From contig NC_088295.1 in the NCBI RefSeq assembly GCF_032854445.1, forward strand, positions 43,265,385 through 43,329,384: a stretch of DNA of 64,000 nucleotides, in the 5' to 3' direction. This document shows positions 53,017-63,981 of the stretch, one piece after another. This stretch comes from Liolophura sinensis (Eukaryota; Mollusca; Polyplacophora; Chitonida; Chitonidae). The stretch's first letter is position 1. Every line of letters starts with the position of its first letter. The notes under the pieces were generated by a model that was not told the DNA's origin, searched no databases, and was given only the letters and a program-made list of their open reading frames with translations. Made by a program: the position numbers and the translations under genes.

Positions 53017-53295
53017 AACTGGTGCCATCGTTTGTGGAGGAGCCTAGCTCTGTTGTTGTCAAAGGCCTGGACAGCGTTGTCTTGCGATGTAAAGTGACGC
53101 CCTCAACAGCGACCATCCGATGGTTACACAAAGGGAAGGTCCTGGCTACAGACCCTGTTGGCGGAATCATCATTAACCAAGATTCCATGCAAATAAACGC
53201 GTTTAAAAAGTCACGTCATGAGGGGCTGTATTACTGCATAGCTGTGACGTCAGTCGGTCAGATACGAAGCAGCCCGGCAATGCTGTCTGCTCCAT
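53017..53295 (+). CDS. boc/cdon: Coding exon 2: complete Ig domain 1
   Basis: This 279-nt, phase 1-1 exon encodes residues 31-123, a whole Ig domain in a single exon. The acceptor is TTGTTTGTTTCAG and the donor is CCAT|GTAAGT. Visible Ig hallmarks are Cys55 in VVLRCKV, Trp66 in IRWLHKGK, and Cys104 in EGLYYCIAV, so the B-F strand disulfide and core tryptophan are intact. The start LVPSFVEEPSSVV and the WLHKGK motif match the start of mature vertebrate CDON Ig1 closely, including the distance between them. In the family, the Ig region contributes to cell adhesion and partner binding on the cell surface, while Hedgehog contact is through FnIII domains. The open frame runs past the donor into the intron, but the splice site and the next exon fix the end. 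Confidence 0.9.
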
Positions 53296-53553
53296 GTAAG
53301 TTGATTGATTTTGTTGCCTTTCCCCTTCAACATTTTTCACATTTTACTCGCGCTTTTTTCTTTGATGTGTGAGCCTTCATAATTTGACTGACTTAAGGTA
53401 GAAATTTATTAGCCTGTCATTATGAAATTCAAAAATGTCTCATAATTAATGGAAGAATGAAAAATGTTACATAACTTTCCAGTAAAAACCCTATGGATAG
53501 TTGTGCGTTTATGAAATATTTGTAAAATGACAGCTGTGTTGTTTGCCTTTTAG

Positions 53554-53697
53554 CTCTTGGGGAGTTCACAAGTGGAGCAGATGTGCATGTCAATGTAACC
53601 GTTGGCAACACAGCAGTTTTGCCGTGCCTGCCTCCAAAGAGTAACCCAAAGGCAAAAATCATGTTTGCCTTCAAAAGTGGCTTTGTACCTGAAGATG
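53554..53697 (+). CDS. boc/cdon: Coding exon 3: N-terminal half of Ig domain 2
   Basis: This 144-nt, phase 1-1 exon encodes residues 124-171. The acceptor is TGTTTGCCTTTTAG and the donor is GATG|GTAAGT. It carries the B-strand Cys148 in AVLPCLPP. GNTAV just before it and NPKAK after it are also found in vertebrate BOC (GNTAV; HPKAQ) and CDON (NPKAE). The usual Ig core tryptophan is absent: the position is Phe161 (KIMFAFK). BOC and CDON also lack Trp here and have Tyr, so this is a family trait rather than damage. N137 in NVT is a potential N-glycosylation site. Only 258 nt separate it from exon 2, whereas a 5.3 kb intron follows. Confidence 0.9.
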
Positions 53698-55266
53698 GTA
53701 AGTAGAAGACAACATTTTCAGATGTAAATACAAGTAAAATGTCGTACCTTGTTACAAAATAACTCTTGCATTATGCAATACTTTCATCATAAAGCATATT
53801 CAGTGACTCAAGCCCTTGCAAAATTTACTGACAATCTACTTGATTGTAGATTGTAACATTTACCAACAATCCTCTTGGACATTACAGTTTGTCTACTTAA
53901 TCACTGGTGATACAAACCATAAGTTACTCTTTCCTTAATAATTTGTCACAGAAATGAAAGCTAGATTCTTTCAGATAAAATAGTTTTATATTGATGAGAA
54001 AAATGTTTTATAGTCTCAACTGAAGTTCAGTGTTTACATATATTTTTAAACTGTATATGAATCAAAATGATCAATTAGGCAACATGCAAATCACCATTCA
54101 GTGCTACAAGCTATTGTTTTGAACATTTTGTTGGACAACTTTTTTCATTAAAGTTTAGGACAGAGATGATTTGAATCCTGAAGGCATAGAATTCCTACTG
54201 CCATTATTCTTTTTTTATGTTGCTTATATGTTAATAAAGGTTTCGCCCTAGATCTTAAAGTACCCTATTTCAAGTAAGGCTGTTTGACAAGAATGTTTGA
54301 TCAGTGCCTCTTCAGCTGCCTAATTACATACATTCTAAATGCATTATGGATGCAGTCAAATTAAGTTGGCTTATGTGAAACTGACTTCCCACCAACTCTG
54401 TAATGAAGAACAGTGTCTCCCCTTTACATACATCAGAATGTAGGGGGTAGGGGTGGGTGTGTTAAAGCCTGAGCTCCCCCTTATCAGTGACATGCCTATC
54501 CCTCCGCTCAGCCATCCTGTTTACCTCCAATTACCAACACCTCTTGACAATAACCATCCATATCAATTATTACATATCAACAGTCTGTTCCATTAGTTAG
54601 GTTTTATCGGTCTTGTGGCGCAGTCTTGATTGCCAGGCTGGTATTTTACAGCCGTCCCTAGCAGCTCTTACTCTGACAAAACTGACATATTTCTGAGCCT
54701 GTCTCACAACACCAAGTCCTACTTACTGGCTGGAATTCATGACTTTGGCCCAGCTTCTGAGATTTTTCCCAAAGATACTCCCATTCTCTGTGGTGCTAAT
54801 AAACCAAGAAGTCAACTTTTTTTATGTCCCCTAGTAACCAAAGGCACATGTGAACGTATGTAGATGGAAGATTTGTGGATAAGGTTGCAGTGTGAGATAC
54901 ACTTGTAAATTTTCAAGGAGGGTAAAAAGTGAACATTCTGATGTAGATAAGGATGAACGTAGGGTATTAAGGGTATTGTCATTTTTCAAACTGGATTATT
55001 CACACCTGGTAAGCTTTGTCAGGTTATCTTGAAGCATTCGCAGTCAAGACTAATCAAATTATCATTTCCATACAATTGTGAACTTCAAACAACCATGATG
55101 GTTTTCTTTCTCAAAAGTCTGGTCATTTTCAGTGTACAAGCCAACTTGAAAACGTCCCCTTTTGTATGTAAGAAGATTTTATTTCACTGGCAATGTACGA
55201 ATCTTGAGAATTTTTTATATCCTATCTTTTAACAAAGGCCGTTCAAGTACAAGAATGACCAATTAT

Positions 55267-55311
55267 GGCTTAACGCCACATGGGTAATATCTCAGCCATA
55301 TCATGGCGATC
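55267..55311 (+). mobile_element. Short dispersed-repeat fragment in intron 3
   Basis: GGCTTAACGCCACATGGG, TAATATCTCAGCC and ATATCATGGCGATC resemble the TTAACGCC...AATATTCCAGCCATATCATGGCGA core of repeats frequent in mollusc genomes. Only about 45 bp are recognisable. Confidence 0.3.
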
Positions 55312-58300
55312 AAATTCAAGAAAACATCGACTTATTTTTTCCATGATTTCTTGGCTATCATGAATTTGTGTTTGTTTAAGGCCATTGCCAATGTGAAAAT
55401 GATGTATCAAGAGAGTGCGATTTGAGTGCCAATTAGCTGATGACACCATTTACAGATTTCATTCCATGATAAGTAATCAGTAATTCAGATAGATACAAGC
55501 AAATGACAGGGGATATTAGAGAATTTGTAAAATTGATGATATGTCCATAGTAATCAGTGTCAGGAATAATCTGAATGAAGTTTTATCTTTGGCATTGGTG
55601 GATATACATTTAGTGAATGATGCCAGATTTTTCAGTTAATAATTTGACTTGGGTTGACGTGGCTGGAATGAATGCTTAACCTTGGCAAAACAAGAAGAAC
55701 AATCTTAACAGTTTGTCATAGTCCAGTGAGGCAGTGCCCCCTACGTACACCGTACACCGCCTAAGAGACAAGACCCTCATTCCCTCTGCCCAGACAAGAA
55801 TAAAACATGAACATGTCCTATATAGAGTTGTGTGTATGTATAAACAATGAAGTTAGACTGGAAGATAGATTATTTCCAGTGGAAAGAAGACCACTGTGGT
55901 GTTGATATTTGTTGATATATAAATCATAATGAGAGAATCTCAGTGTGATTGTTTAGTTTTTTTGTCTGCATGGTGTTGTTGCCCAAGAGTGGGACACCAT
56001 GTGTCATGAGCCTCCAGTAGGGTAGAGGAAGCAAGGGGGCTGAGTAAAGCCTTGTTTACTGTCATAATAAATAGTTGGAAGTAGCCTGGTGGGGGTGGGG
56101 TGGTGGTGGCTGTCCTGGATGTGCCATGTACTGTGACTGGCTATACATGACATCTTGGGCTCTGGTGCCACCATCACCAAATGCTCTCCCATCTGGCAAA
56201 TGTCTGTCAAGCTCTGCCTTCCATTGAGAGGCCCCTTATCCCCTTTCCCCTGCTGCCCCATCCTGGTGGAATCTCACAGATCCTGACTGCCCTTAGCTGG
56301 TCGAAGTCTAAATCTTAGCCCAGCCTTGTCTGTCAACTTTAAAATGAAGACATTCCTGGGCTGGAAAACAGATAGTGTTTTCTTAGGCTTTCCATGTCAT
56401 TCTCTCTGTGAGCTTTTATCCAAGATTTTGTTCAGAAGTTTTGAATGGATTGTTGTGACAGGCTGGATATAGGCCAGATGGACTATTCTGCCTTTAGACC
56501 TTTTCAGAAATGCTTCTTTCCCTCTTCTGTGTCATAACAGTGAAATAATTTGATTGTTACTTGATGGAAAATATTGGGAGTTCAGCATGGGTTTTACTGC
56601 ACTCTTTTAAGTACCCTAGTAAATCAACAGCCTCTCTTTAAAAGGGGACGAAAACCACATGGCTGTTTTGGAATACAAACCAAGGGGGAGAGAAATGCTT
56701 GAGGGTTCCACCATTTCATTAGAACCCAGAGTCTGGAGAACATTGATCAGAGGGGTGTGGGCCTGGCTTTGGTTCTGGGTTGTGTATTCTAGTGTATAGT
56801 TGCCATGTTCCAGGTAGTTAAAAGTCGTTTAAGAAGCCCCAAGCCTACGTGCTGAATACCAGCTTCTAGGGATATGCTTGAAGCCAAGTTACATTTTTTA
56901 TGCATTAAATAAATATGTAGTGACTGGGGTCAGACTGATTGAATGATCTTTTAAGTGATGCTAATAAAAGTTGATAAGGTTGACAGGATCTCTGTCTGGA
57001 TCGAGCGACTGGTGTAAAATTTCCGCAGTGATAGCAATATCCTGTTTGGAGAAGATGACATTCATGGCCCGGTACAGCAGAGATTCTCTGCAGTGCCAAC
57101 CCAAAGGATTGAACCTGACAGCTGAGCTTTTTCAGAGGAGAAAGGGAGCCAAGAGCAGGAGAAAAAAAAAATCAACAAATATTTATCAGCAGTGTAGGCT
57201 CTTACCATCATTTCCTTGCTTTGCTCAAGCCACTGCTACATGGCTCATAGAATGTAAAGTATCCAAAGACTGTAGTCCTTGGATGTACTTTTAAGCATGT
57301 CAGCAATGAGTAACTGAAGCTTTTTGTATGAAATGTTAATTGCCGCACCACTAACATCAAAACAAAATGTGACTTTTGCTATAAAAATCAGAGGAGATAT
57401 CAGTGGATAAAAAACCGAGAACTGCTGAATTGGTTTGACAGTGCATTGCTGAGTGAGCTTGACATTTCATTCGTTCAAGAAGAATATTTCATTCTGTCAA
57501 ATGATGATTTATGTCAAAAATGTGGAAATCATTCAAAGTTAAATGTTGAAGATAACTTATATACATCAGTCTCTCAAAGCGTGCTCTTAGGAAATTAAAT
57601 GCGGTTTTCAGGGTATAAGATGGACTGTGGAATGTGAGCAGAACCTGTGCCATGTTTTTGTCATGTGTACATATGGTAACCAGCAGTGTCTTTTTTTTTT
57701 CTTTGTGGTCTAAATATTTTCTTGTCTTTTCAGTATAAACAATGTAATATTCTGTGGTTATTACCGTTAATCAGTTCCTGCTACATGTATGTGGATTATA
57801 ACTTCATGTATATGTATTTTTTCATTCCTATTAAATTGAAAACCAGTTAATAGTTGGTAATCAAGAAAATGAGTCTATGGGCAGAAGTACATAATGCAGA
57901 GTGTGTGTACGTGTATGCATCAAAAATGAGACCACAACAAAGTTTTCATCAAGTGTGACAAAAAGTTACAACTGTGACTTAAAAAAAAACAAAAACCAAA
58001 AACAACAAAAAAAAAACATAACCATGCAGCCAGGTGTAAGTAATAAATTACAGAATATATTCTGTTTTTGATCATTGTGAAATGAAAATGTAGTTGGACA
58101 ATGATGACTGCACTGGTTAAACCTACTTAAAATGATATAGGACAGTTGAGAATTCCACTGACTGTTGTGTAGGAACATTTGTTTTCCATGAAAAAGCTTT
58201 TACTGTTAAGCAGCAGGGATTGTAAGCAGTGACAGATGTTTACTGAGGGAAGCACATAAGGAACAGCCTCTTACAAGAATGTTACGCAAGAAAATAGCCA

Positions 58301-58808
58301 TCAGTTGTGAACAGTGTTTCTGAGCAGTTGGCTGCATTAGTCTTGGGCTTAGTTATCTGGATTTGACTAAGTCTTGACTAACATATCTATTTTTCCTGTC
58401 ATCTAGGTGAAAGAAAGTATGAATTGTTGTGCTTGTAAATCATAAAACTGCACTGCAATGGAGTATGGGTAATATTTTTGTTAATAGTTTTATGTGGTGC
58501 TTTATGTTCCATTCTGGACTTTTACAACATTTAACACCATCACTTTATCATACAATGTAACATTCATGTATGCAATGCAAAAACATCATTCAACGACAAA
58601 ATCACTGAAACAAAAACAGTTTTAAACTGAAGGAAAATTTGCAATTCAGTCTCTTCAATACATGTGTGGTGAAAACTTAAATTATTCCTCTTGTTCAGGA
58701 GCCAATACTAATCATTCTCAGCATGGAATTTTTTGTCTTTCAGTTTCTCGAGAGGTTAAAGCTGAAGGTAGCTTAAAGACACTTGTTCTAAGATCTGCCA
58801 TCAAGTTG

Positions 58809-58934
58809 CGGATGGCCTCGAGTGTCCCCCGGGCTCTGCTTGGTTTCCTTCCACCATAATGCTGGCAGATGTCATGTAAGCGAAATATTTTTGAATATGG
58901 TGTAAATCTCCAATCAGTCAAATAAATACATAAA
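58809..58934 (+). mobile_element. SINE 3' fragment just upstream of coding exon 4
   Basis: GGATGGCCTCGAGTGTCCCC, GGTTTCCTTCCACCATAATG, AAGCGAAATATTTTTGAATA and CCAATCAGTCAAATAAAT match the window's other SINE copies. The tail ends 23 nt upstream of the exon at 58958, so the branch point must lie in or beside SINE-derived sequence. Confidence 0.75.
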
Positions 58935-58957
58935 TTGTTGTTGTTGTGTATTTTCAG

Positions 58958-59101
58958 AGCGCCATAGAATCCTGTCGTCGGGCAACCTAAACATCGCCTC
59001 GGTGACGATGTCTGACGAGGGAGTGTACAGGTGTGTGGCAGTAAACACAGTGAGTGGTCGTAACAGGACATCACCGTACAGGGTCCACCTCAAGGTTAAT
59101 G
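58958..59101 (+). CDS. boc/cdon: Coding exon 4: C-terminal half of Ig domain 2
   Basis: This 144-nt, phase 1-1 exon encodes residues 172-219. The acceptor is TTGTTGTGTATTTTCAG and the donor is AATG|GTACGT. It contains SSGNLNI (BOC and CDON both have PSGNLQI here) and the F-strand motif DEGVYRCVAVN with Cys197, which pairs with Cys148 of the previous exon. VAVNTVSG parallels the AAYNPVT of the vertebrate proteins. N207 in NRT is a possible glycosylation site. The exon lies directly downstream of a SINE copy whose A-rich tail ends about 25 nt before the acceptor, so the SINE supplies or abuts the branch-point region. Confidence 0.92.
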
Positions 59102-59549
59102 GTACGTACAAGATGTCACTGTCTTATTATCCCAAGCTGTGATGAAAAGCAAAGGATGTTAATTTTTAGTCTGTTCGTCTGTCTTTCTGTAATGCTTTTG
59201 TTTCCTTGCAATAACTCCACTAAATATTGCCAGATTTTCATAAAATTGTATGTGCTGGTTTACTTTGTGGAACCCAGGATCAAGTTTGAAACACACACAG
59301 ATGATGATCTATGCACAAGTTTTACATATTTAATATATTCCATGATTCTCATTGGCAAGAACTGCTCCAATGATTTCCTAGTTTTTGTGCATGTTCATCC
59401 TGTGTTATGTCAAATGAATTTCAAGAGCTTACACTGTACTTATGTCACTTTACTTCTTTACAGAGGGTGTTGAAAGTTATCGAGTTGTCAGTGAGCAATG
59501 TTATACATTATTGCACACCAATACCTACTGTATGTTTTTTGTTGCATAG
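59102..59549 (+). other. Intron 4 of the co-receptor gene (448 nt)
   Basis: Donor GTACGT and acceptor TTGCATAG, phase 1. The open frame 59054-59473 reads through from exon 4 into this intron and is not coding past 59101. Nothing else was seen. Confidence 0.85.
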
Positions 59550-59717
59550 CACCCACTATGCCGCTAGCACCCTCAATACAGACAGGCCAGACCAACCTGA
59601 CTGTTGCTGTCGGCTCCGATGCTCTCTTCGAATGTTCAGCATCTGGCAACCCTACGCCTAGTCTACACTGGAACAGATATGGGGGAGTGATCAGCAGTAG
59701 GTCAAAGAAAATATTAG
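59550..59717 (+). CDS. boc/cdon: Coding exon 5: N-terminal half of Ig domain 3
   Basis: This 168-nt, phase 1-1 exon encodes residues 220-275. The acceptor is TATGTTTTTTGTTGCATAG and the donor is ATTAG|GTAAGT. It begins with a Pro-rich linker (APTMPLAP), then Ig hallmarks: Cys248 in ALFECSASGNPTP and Trp260 in SLHWNRYGG. The SGNPTPSLHW run is a typical I-set segment; vertebrate BOC has SGIPPPRVTW in Ig3. N235 in NLT is a potential glycosylation site. The matching F and G strands are in exon 6 after a 430-nt intron. Confidence 0.92.
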
Positions 59718-60147
59718 GTAAGTATGCTGACCTTTTGTCAGACTTGTAGATGTCAGTACAGCTTTGTGTGTGGTACAGATACGAAACAGGTGAATGCAGG
59801 ACGCAAACTACAGTTACATTGCCTTGGTCTGTTGTACTCAGTAAATTGGCACCTAATGTAATATAGAACTGTTGCCAGGTAAATGTGCATGGTATTGTGG
59901 TAAAACACCTATGAAATGGTTAAATAGCTACACATACAATAACTTTTTTGCGTTTAAACACTTATTGAAATGGACAGCTTTAAACATTAAGGTACAGTCT
60001 CTGAGTATCAAAGCACAGGAACAGTCTTCCCATTGTAAGAAATATATACATAAGGAATGTTACCTTTGCCCTGTGTAACTCTTATCATCACGTAATGAAA
60101 ATAAGTGTTAAGTTGTTTTAAAATATGGACCGCATTTATTTTTTCAG
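59718..60147 (+). other. Intron 5 of the co-receptor gene (430 nt)
   Basis: Donor GTAAGT and acceptor TTTTTTCAG, phase 1, splitting Ig domain 3. No repeat or other feature was recognised. Confidence 0.85.
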
Positions 60148-60255
60148 GCAATTTGCTGATTCAAAACGTGGATGTGCGGGATGCAGGGACATACATATGC
60201 TCTGTGAACTCCTCTAGCCAGAGTGTGCAGAAAATCTTCACCCTTGATGTACAAG
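60148..60255 (+). CDS. boc/cdon: Coding exon 6: C-terminal half of Ig domain 3
   Basis: This 108-nt, phase 1-1 exon encodes residues 276-311. The acceptor is TTTATTTTTTCAG and the donor is CAAG|GTATGT. It reads GNLLIQNVDVRDAGTYICSV, which is the E-F region of an I-set Ig domain with the DAGTYIC signature. Cys293 pairs with Cys248. It is too short for the stop-to-stop ORF criterion but the coding frame is clear: it is open throughout and joins both neighbours in phase. N296 in NSS is a possible glycosylation site. A 2.4 kb intron follows. Confidence 0.92.
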
Positions 60256-62640
60256 GTATGTTGTGATTTGGCCTGCAGTGCTTACATTCAGATGTTGAGG
60301 TGTTTTGATTTTACAGAACTGCGTGTACCTTGTTTACTGTATATCACCTAAAATTTTTCAAGCATTTTTCAAGTAATACATCTAGCTTAATTGTGATTGA
60401 TTCATCCACCATATAGAGCCACTTAAAGAGTTTTCAACGTTGTTTAATTTTTTTATTAGAAAAACCTAATTCTTGGCATTCAAAGTATTTTTTTGAGACT
60501 TTAATGTGCTTCTCTAGTGAATTTTTACATATCATACTCCAGGTGAAATACAGTAAACTCGGTGAAAATGTTTTTGTTAACTGGCTTTACCTTACAATCA
60601 CACTTAACACTGTCTCAGAGTATTAATATGTTTAAAGTTCAAAATCTTGAGGAGATCATGCATGGCTTTCCCACTTATGCAAATCCTTAGAAACAATGTA
60701 GTGAGGTAACATGCATCAAGGGAGATAACTCTTGTGGCTGTAATGGGTTGTGAAGTGGCTGCTTCAGAAAGCATGAAAGTGATAACTCAGTTGATTAAGA
60801 TGAACTGAAGCATTCACCTGTTGTCGCGTTGGTAGTTTTATCTGAAATTTTCAGCTGAAGAAAATGAAAGTTTTGTACATGTTTTGTACATGTAAAGATT
60901 TATGTTAATCGTTTTACATAACACAACTTGCCCCTTGTTTACAATGTAAATCTTATTTCTGTGAGTACAGATATTGGTCCATCAAGAGCTCAGCTGTTCT
61001 GTCTATAATTTTTTATTGAAGTTGTGCCTATGGCATTGTGGTTGAGTTTGTCGGGAGCATTTATTGCATGTTTCTACATCCACATTTGAAGTTTCTTGGT
61101 TGACTATGATATAGATAGGGGAAGAGATCATCTTTATTGATCAGATCAAATTTTGGCCGAGAAATATATGCCGGTGAAGGAAATTCAGATTCAGACCACA
61201 CCAACATGCAATGGGTAGTTGTAGGACTGATTTTGCTGTACATGTTGATGTGAAGAAAGTGAACCTGGCTGGGGTAACTGTATATTGGACCAGCCTTGAC
61301 TGTGACTGGGGCTCTGACCCCTGACCTCTGACCCCCTATGGGTGTAGACAGAGGGGTGATGACAGCCACAAATGACAAGAGATCCTGTAAAATTTGCAGG
61401 GGCTTGTGTTACCCCAGCTCAACTGTGACCCTGTCAGGCAGAAAGCTGAGCCGATCCTATTCTGCTAGAGTCAGAGAGAGACCGATACAGGCTCAAAGTT
61501 TCTCAGCCTATACATGTATCAGTGACTCTCCAGTGGCCTGGGACAGTAATACCTAGCTCAGACTGAGACGAAACAGCAGGCGCTACTTTTTAAAGGCCGT
61601 CTATCTTAATACAGAAGGTGTCTGAATGTTGATGTCCCACTGTAGTTGTCAAGAAAATATTAACTGATAAAACCGGGAAAGATTAAAAGCGCAGAAATTT
61701 GAGCCTCTGAGATGGTTGAGGAGATTAGAAGGCCAAAAGTGGCTGACCCAAATCTACTTAAACACATGTACATACATTGTGCGTGCCTATATGCCATAAG
61801 TGAATAGGAGCTACAGTGATACTGGTCACATAAACAGCTACAGCACGAACCATTGTGACCGTAACCGGCTTAGGTGCTCCCTGGGATAAAACAGTATGAA
61901 ATGGGCTTGCTTAACCTCCAGTGCCGTACTTACTTTTCTGTATATGTATATACATGTACAAAGCACTGAAGAAAACTGTGTGACTTTTTCCCTGCATATT
62001 TATGTTTGTAATAAATTGTTTATATACATATACATAATACACTAGCAGTGTAAGAAAAAAAAAGACTTTTTTACCTTGATATTTAGGCCTTTTCTTTTGC
62101 CATGAGCAGACCATGCACACGCTTGCAAATGTAGGTCTTTGTCATGGCTTGAGAGCACAGATCAGTGCACTTACACCAGTGTTGAGCTTATAGCATGAAT
62201 TTAACAGGTAAAAATACCATGACTTCAAGTATTACTAATACACCTCCACAACACATTAATAATGATATTCACTGGATTGATCATTTTATCTGTCAAGCTT
62301 GAAACTATATTATCCATACATGTACAAACACATTGAGTAATACACTAGGAGTTATCTCTGAGCCTCTATAAGCTTACTCGGAAGTTCAGATGGTTAAACC
62401 ACGTGGTCGCCTCAATCAGCTCTAACTGCTTGCGCTGTGGTGTTTACTCAGGAGGATTGTCAGGTGTCTATTGGCTTACTGAGGGCATACTGTTTTTTTT
62501 GCCACCCATAAACCGGACCCACCTCATATAAATGAAAATTAAAAAAAAAAAAATATTAATGGTGAACTCCAATCAAAGAAATATATACTTGTATCATAGT
62601 CACTGCGTTAACACAGATGTAATGTGTACTTGTGCTTCAG
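60256..62640 (+). other. Intron 6 of the co-receptor gene (2.4 kb)
   Basis: Lies between Ig3 and Ig4, phase 1, donor GTATGT, acceptor TTGTGCTTCAG. A GC-richer stretch at about 61.25-61.6 kb has no convincing coding frame. No mobile element was recognised. Confidence 0.85.
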
Positions 62641-62796
62641 TTCCACCTGTGGTGCACATCCTTAACCCCAACATTGTGAAGGAGGAAGGTGAGGCTGTGA
62701 CCATAGAGTGTCGGGTGCAGTCACTGTATAACAAGGTTAAGCCTGCCATCAAGTGGTTCCACAACTCCCAGGATCTTGCCCCTGCCCTAATCAACG
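62641..62796 (+). CDS. boc/cdon: Coding exon 7: N-terminal half of Ig domain 4
   Basis: This 156-nt, phase 1-1 exon encodes residues 312-363. The acceptor is TACTTGTGCTTCAG and the donor is AACG|GTAAGA. It starts VPPVVHILNP, then has Cys335 in AVTIECRV and Trp350 in AIKWFHNSQDL. WFHN is also present at this position in CDON Ig4. The loop between Cys335 and Trp350 (QSLYNKVKP) is a few residues longer than the usual GxPxP type. The exon is followed after about 140 bp by another SINE copy in gene orientation. Confidence 0.92.
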
Positions 62797-63434
62797 GTAA
62801 GATCAGAAGCCTTGGGCTCCATGTCATCTTTAGTCACACAATATGTTGCAAAGTTTTTTCTAGCTCAAAGGGCAGTGTTTAACTTTAGTCACAAAATGTA
62901 GCCAAATCATAGGAATATTTATGTTATGCTTTGTTTCCCCCAGGCTCGGCCCAGTTTCCTCCAACCACAATGCTGGCAAATGTCATAATGGAAATATTTT
63001 TGAGTACAGTGTAAAGCACCTATCAGATAAACAAATAGATTACATTTTGAGAACATTTTTTCTTTTACATCAAGGAAATTTTCATAAACATGTTTCTCCT
63101 GTAAAATTGTTACACATTAATTAAGCACAATGCTCAGAAAATTCACCCTAGCAGATGTGCATTTTCTTGTTTAGAATTTTACTTACAACGGTAAAAACAC
63201 TGTTCTGAGATGAATAGAACTCTCAAAATGAGTAACTTTGTCAGTTTTATATGGCTTAACCTCTGCGATGACGGGGCATGGACAAAATTTTAGGTCAGAT
63301 GTAGAAAAAATAATGAAAAATTCTATTTCCCCTGTTAAAGTAATGTAGCCATGTATCCGCCAGGTCACACCAGTTACAACACTGTTCATACTAACATCTC
63401 AGAATATTCATCTTCCTCAAACTCTGCGTTCAAG
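62797..63434 (+). other. Intron 7 of the co-receptor gene (638 nt)
   Basis: Splits Ig domain 4 in phase 1. The SINE at 62935-63040 occupies its first part; the rest is AT-rich with no feature. Confidence 0.85.
62935..63040 (+). mobile_element. SINE 3' fragment in the intron after coding exon 7
   Basis: CCCCCAGGCTCGGCCCAGTT, CCTCCAACCACAATGCTGGC, ATATTTTTGAGTACAGTGTA and CACCTATCAGATAAACAAAT are the same 3' body, moderately diverged. It is 5'-truncated, in gene orientation, and starts about 140 bp after the exon 7 donor. Its TTTGTTTCCCCCAG could act as a decoy acceptor. Confidence 0.7.
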
Positions 63435-63608
63435 GTGCAAAGGTGAACATTGAGCAGTTGGAGTTGTCTGATGCTGGTCTGTATCAGTGTGTGGCTATTG
63501 GCAAGTCTGGTATGGTATCTGCTGTGGCCAGGCTAGAGGTGAGACCAGCTGTGGTGAAGCGCACTGGACTGACAGGTCAGGGGGGACAACCCAAGAGGAA
63601 CAGATCAG
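63435..63608 (+). CDS. boc/cdon: Coding exon 8: C-terminal half of Ig domain 4 and basic linker
   Basis: This 174-nt, phase 1-1 exon encodes residues 364-421. The donor is ATCAG|GTGAGA. The acceptor (CTCTGCGTTCAAG) has a weaker pyrimidine tract than the others, and a second AG eight bases in (GTGCAAAG) would break the frame, so the first is chosen. It has the F-strand motif SDAGLYQCVAIG with Cys382 (partner of Cys335) and the G strand VARLEV. After the Ig fold comes a low-complexity basic, Gly-rich linker (KRTGLTGQGGQPKRNRS), consistent with the flexible, poorly conserved segment between Ig and FnIII regions in BOC. N419 in NRS is a possible glycosylation site. Confidence 0.9.
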
Positions 63609-63981
63609 GTGAGAATTGAACTGTAATAGTATAGAATACAGCTTATGTTGCAGGTGCTTTGTTGTGTTACTTTTGCCAAGTCAAAGAAGGTTGACTTGTA
63701 AGATTTCCCAGTACATTGCTATATAGAATTATGTTTGTTAAATAAAGCTCCTCATCGCTGTTTTCTTTGATTGTACATCACAGAGTTATGCCCCTTGAAT
63801 CTTATTATGGTCCTCTAATAGTCTCTTGTGTATATTATTATCATTATACCAGTATGTAAATGCTTCTGATGAACTATTCTCAAGAAGACATGGGAACATT
63901 GTTGCTGAGAAAAAGTGAAATTTTATAATGTTAATTTTTGTCCTAAACTGCTACGGTTTCTATACCATTAATTACATGCAG
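63609..63981 (+). other. Probable intron 8 of the co-receptor gene (373 nt)
   Basis: The donor GTGAGA is clear; the acceptor at 63981 is plausible but unproven because the next exon is cut by the window edge. No repeat was seen inside. Confidence 0.55.

Larger units (their letters stand above)
53698..58957 (+). other. Intron 3 of the co-receptor gene (5.3 kb)
   Basis: It splits Ig domain 2 in phase 1. It holds a short repeat fragment near 55.3 kb, an A-rich run near 57.98 kb, the SINE at 58809-58934 and a possible 24-nt frame-preserving microexon at 58744-58767. Otherwise it is unremarkable AT-rich DNA. Confidence 0.8.

Noticed and set aside
62600-62827. 75-codon minus-strand ORF over coding exon 7
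   Set aside because: It is an antisense shadow of the Ig4 exon, whose sense frame has clear Ig motifs and splice sites.
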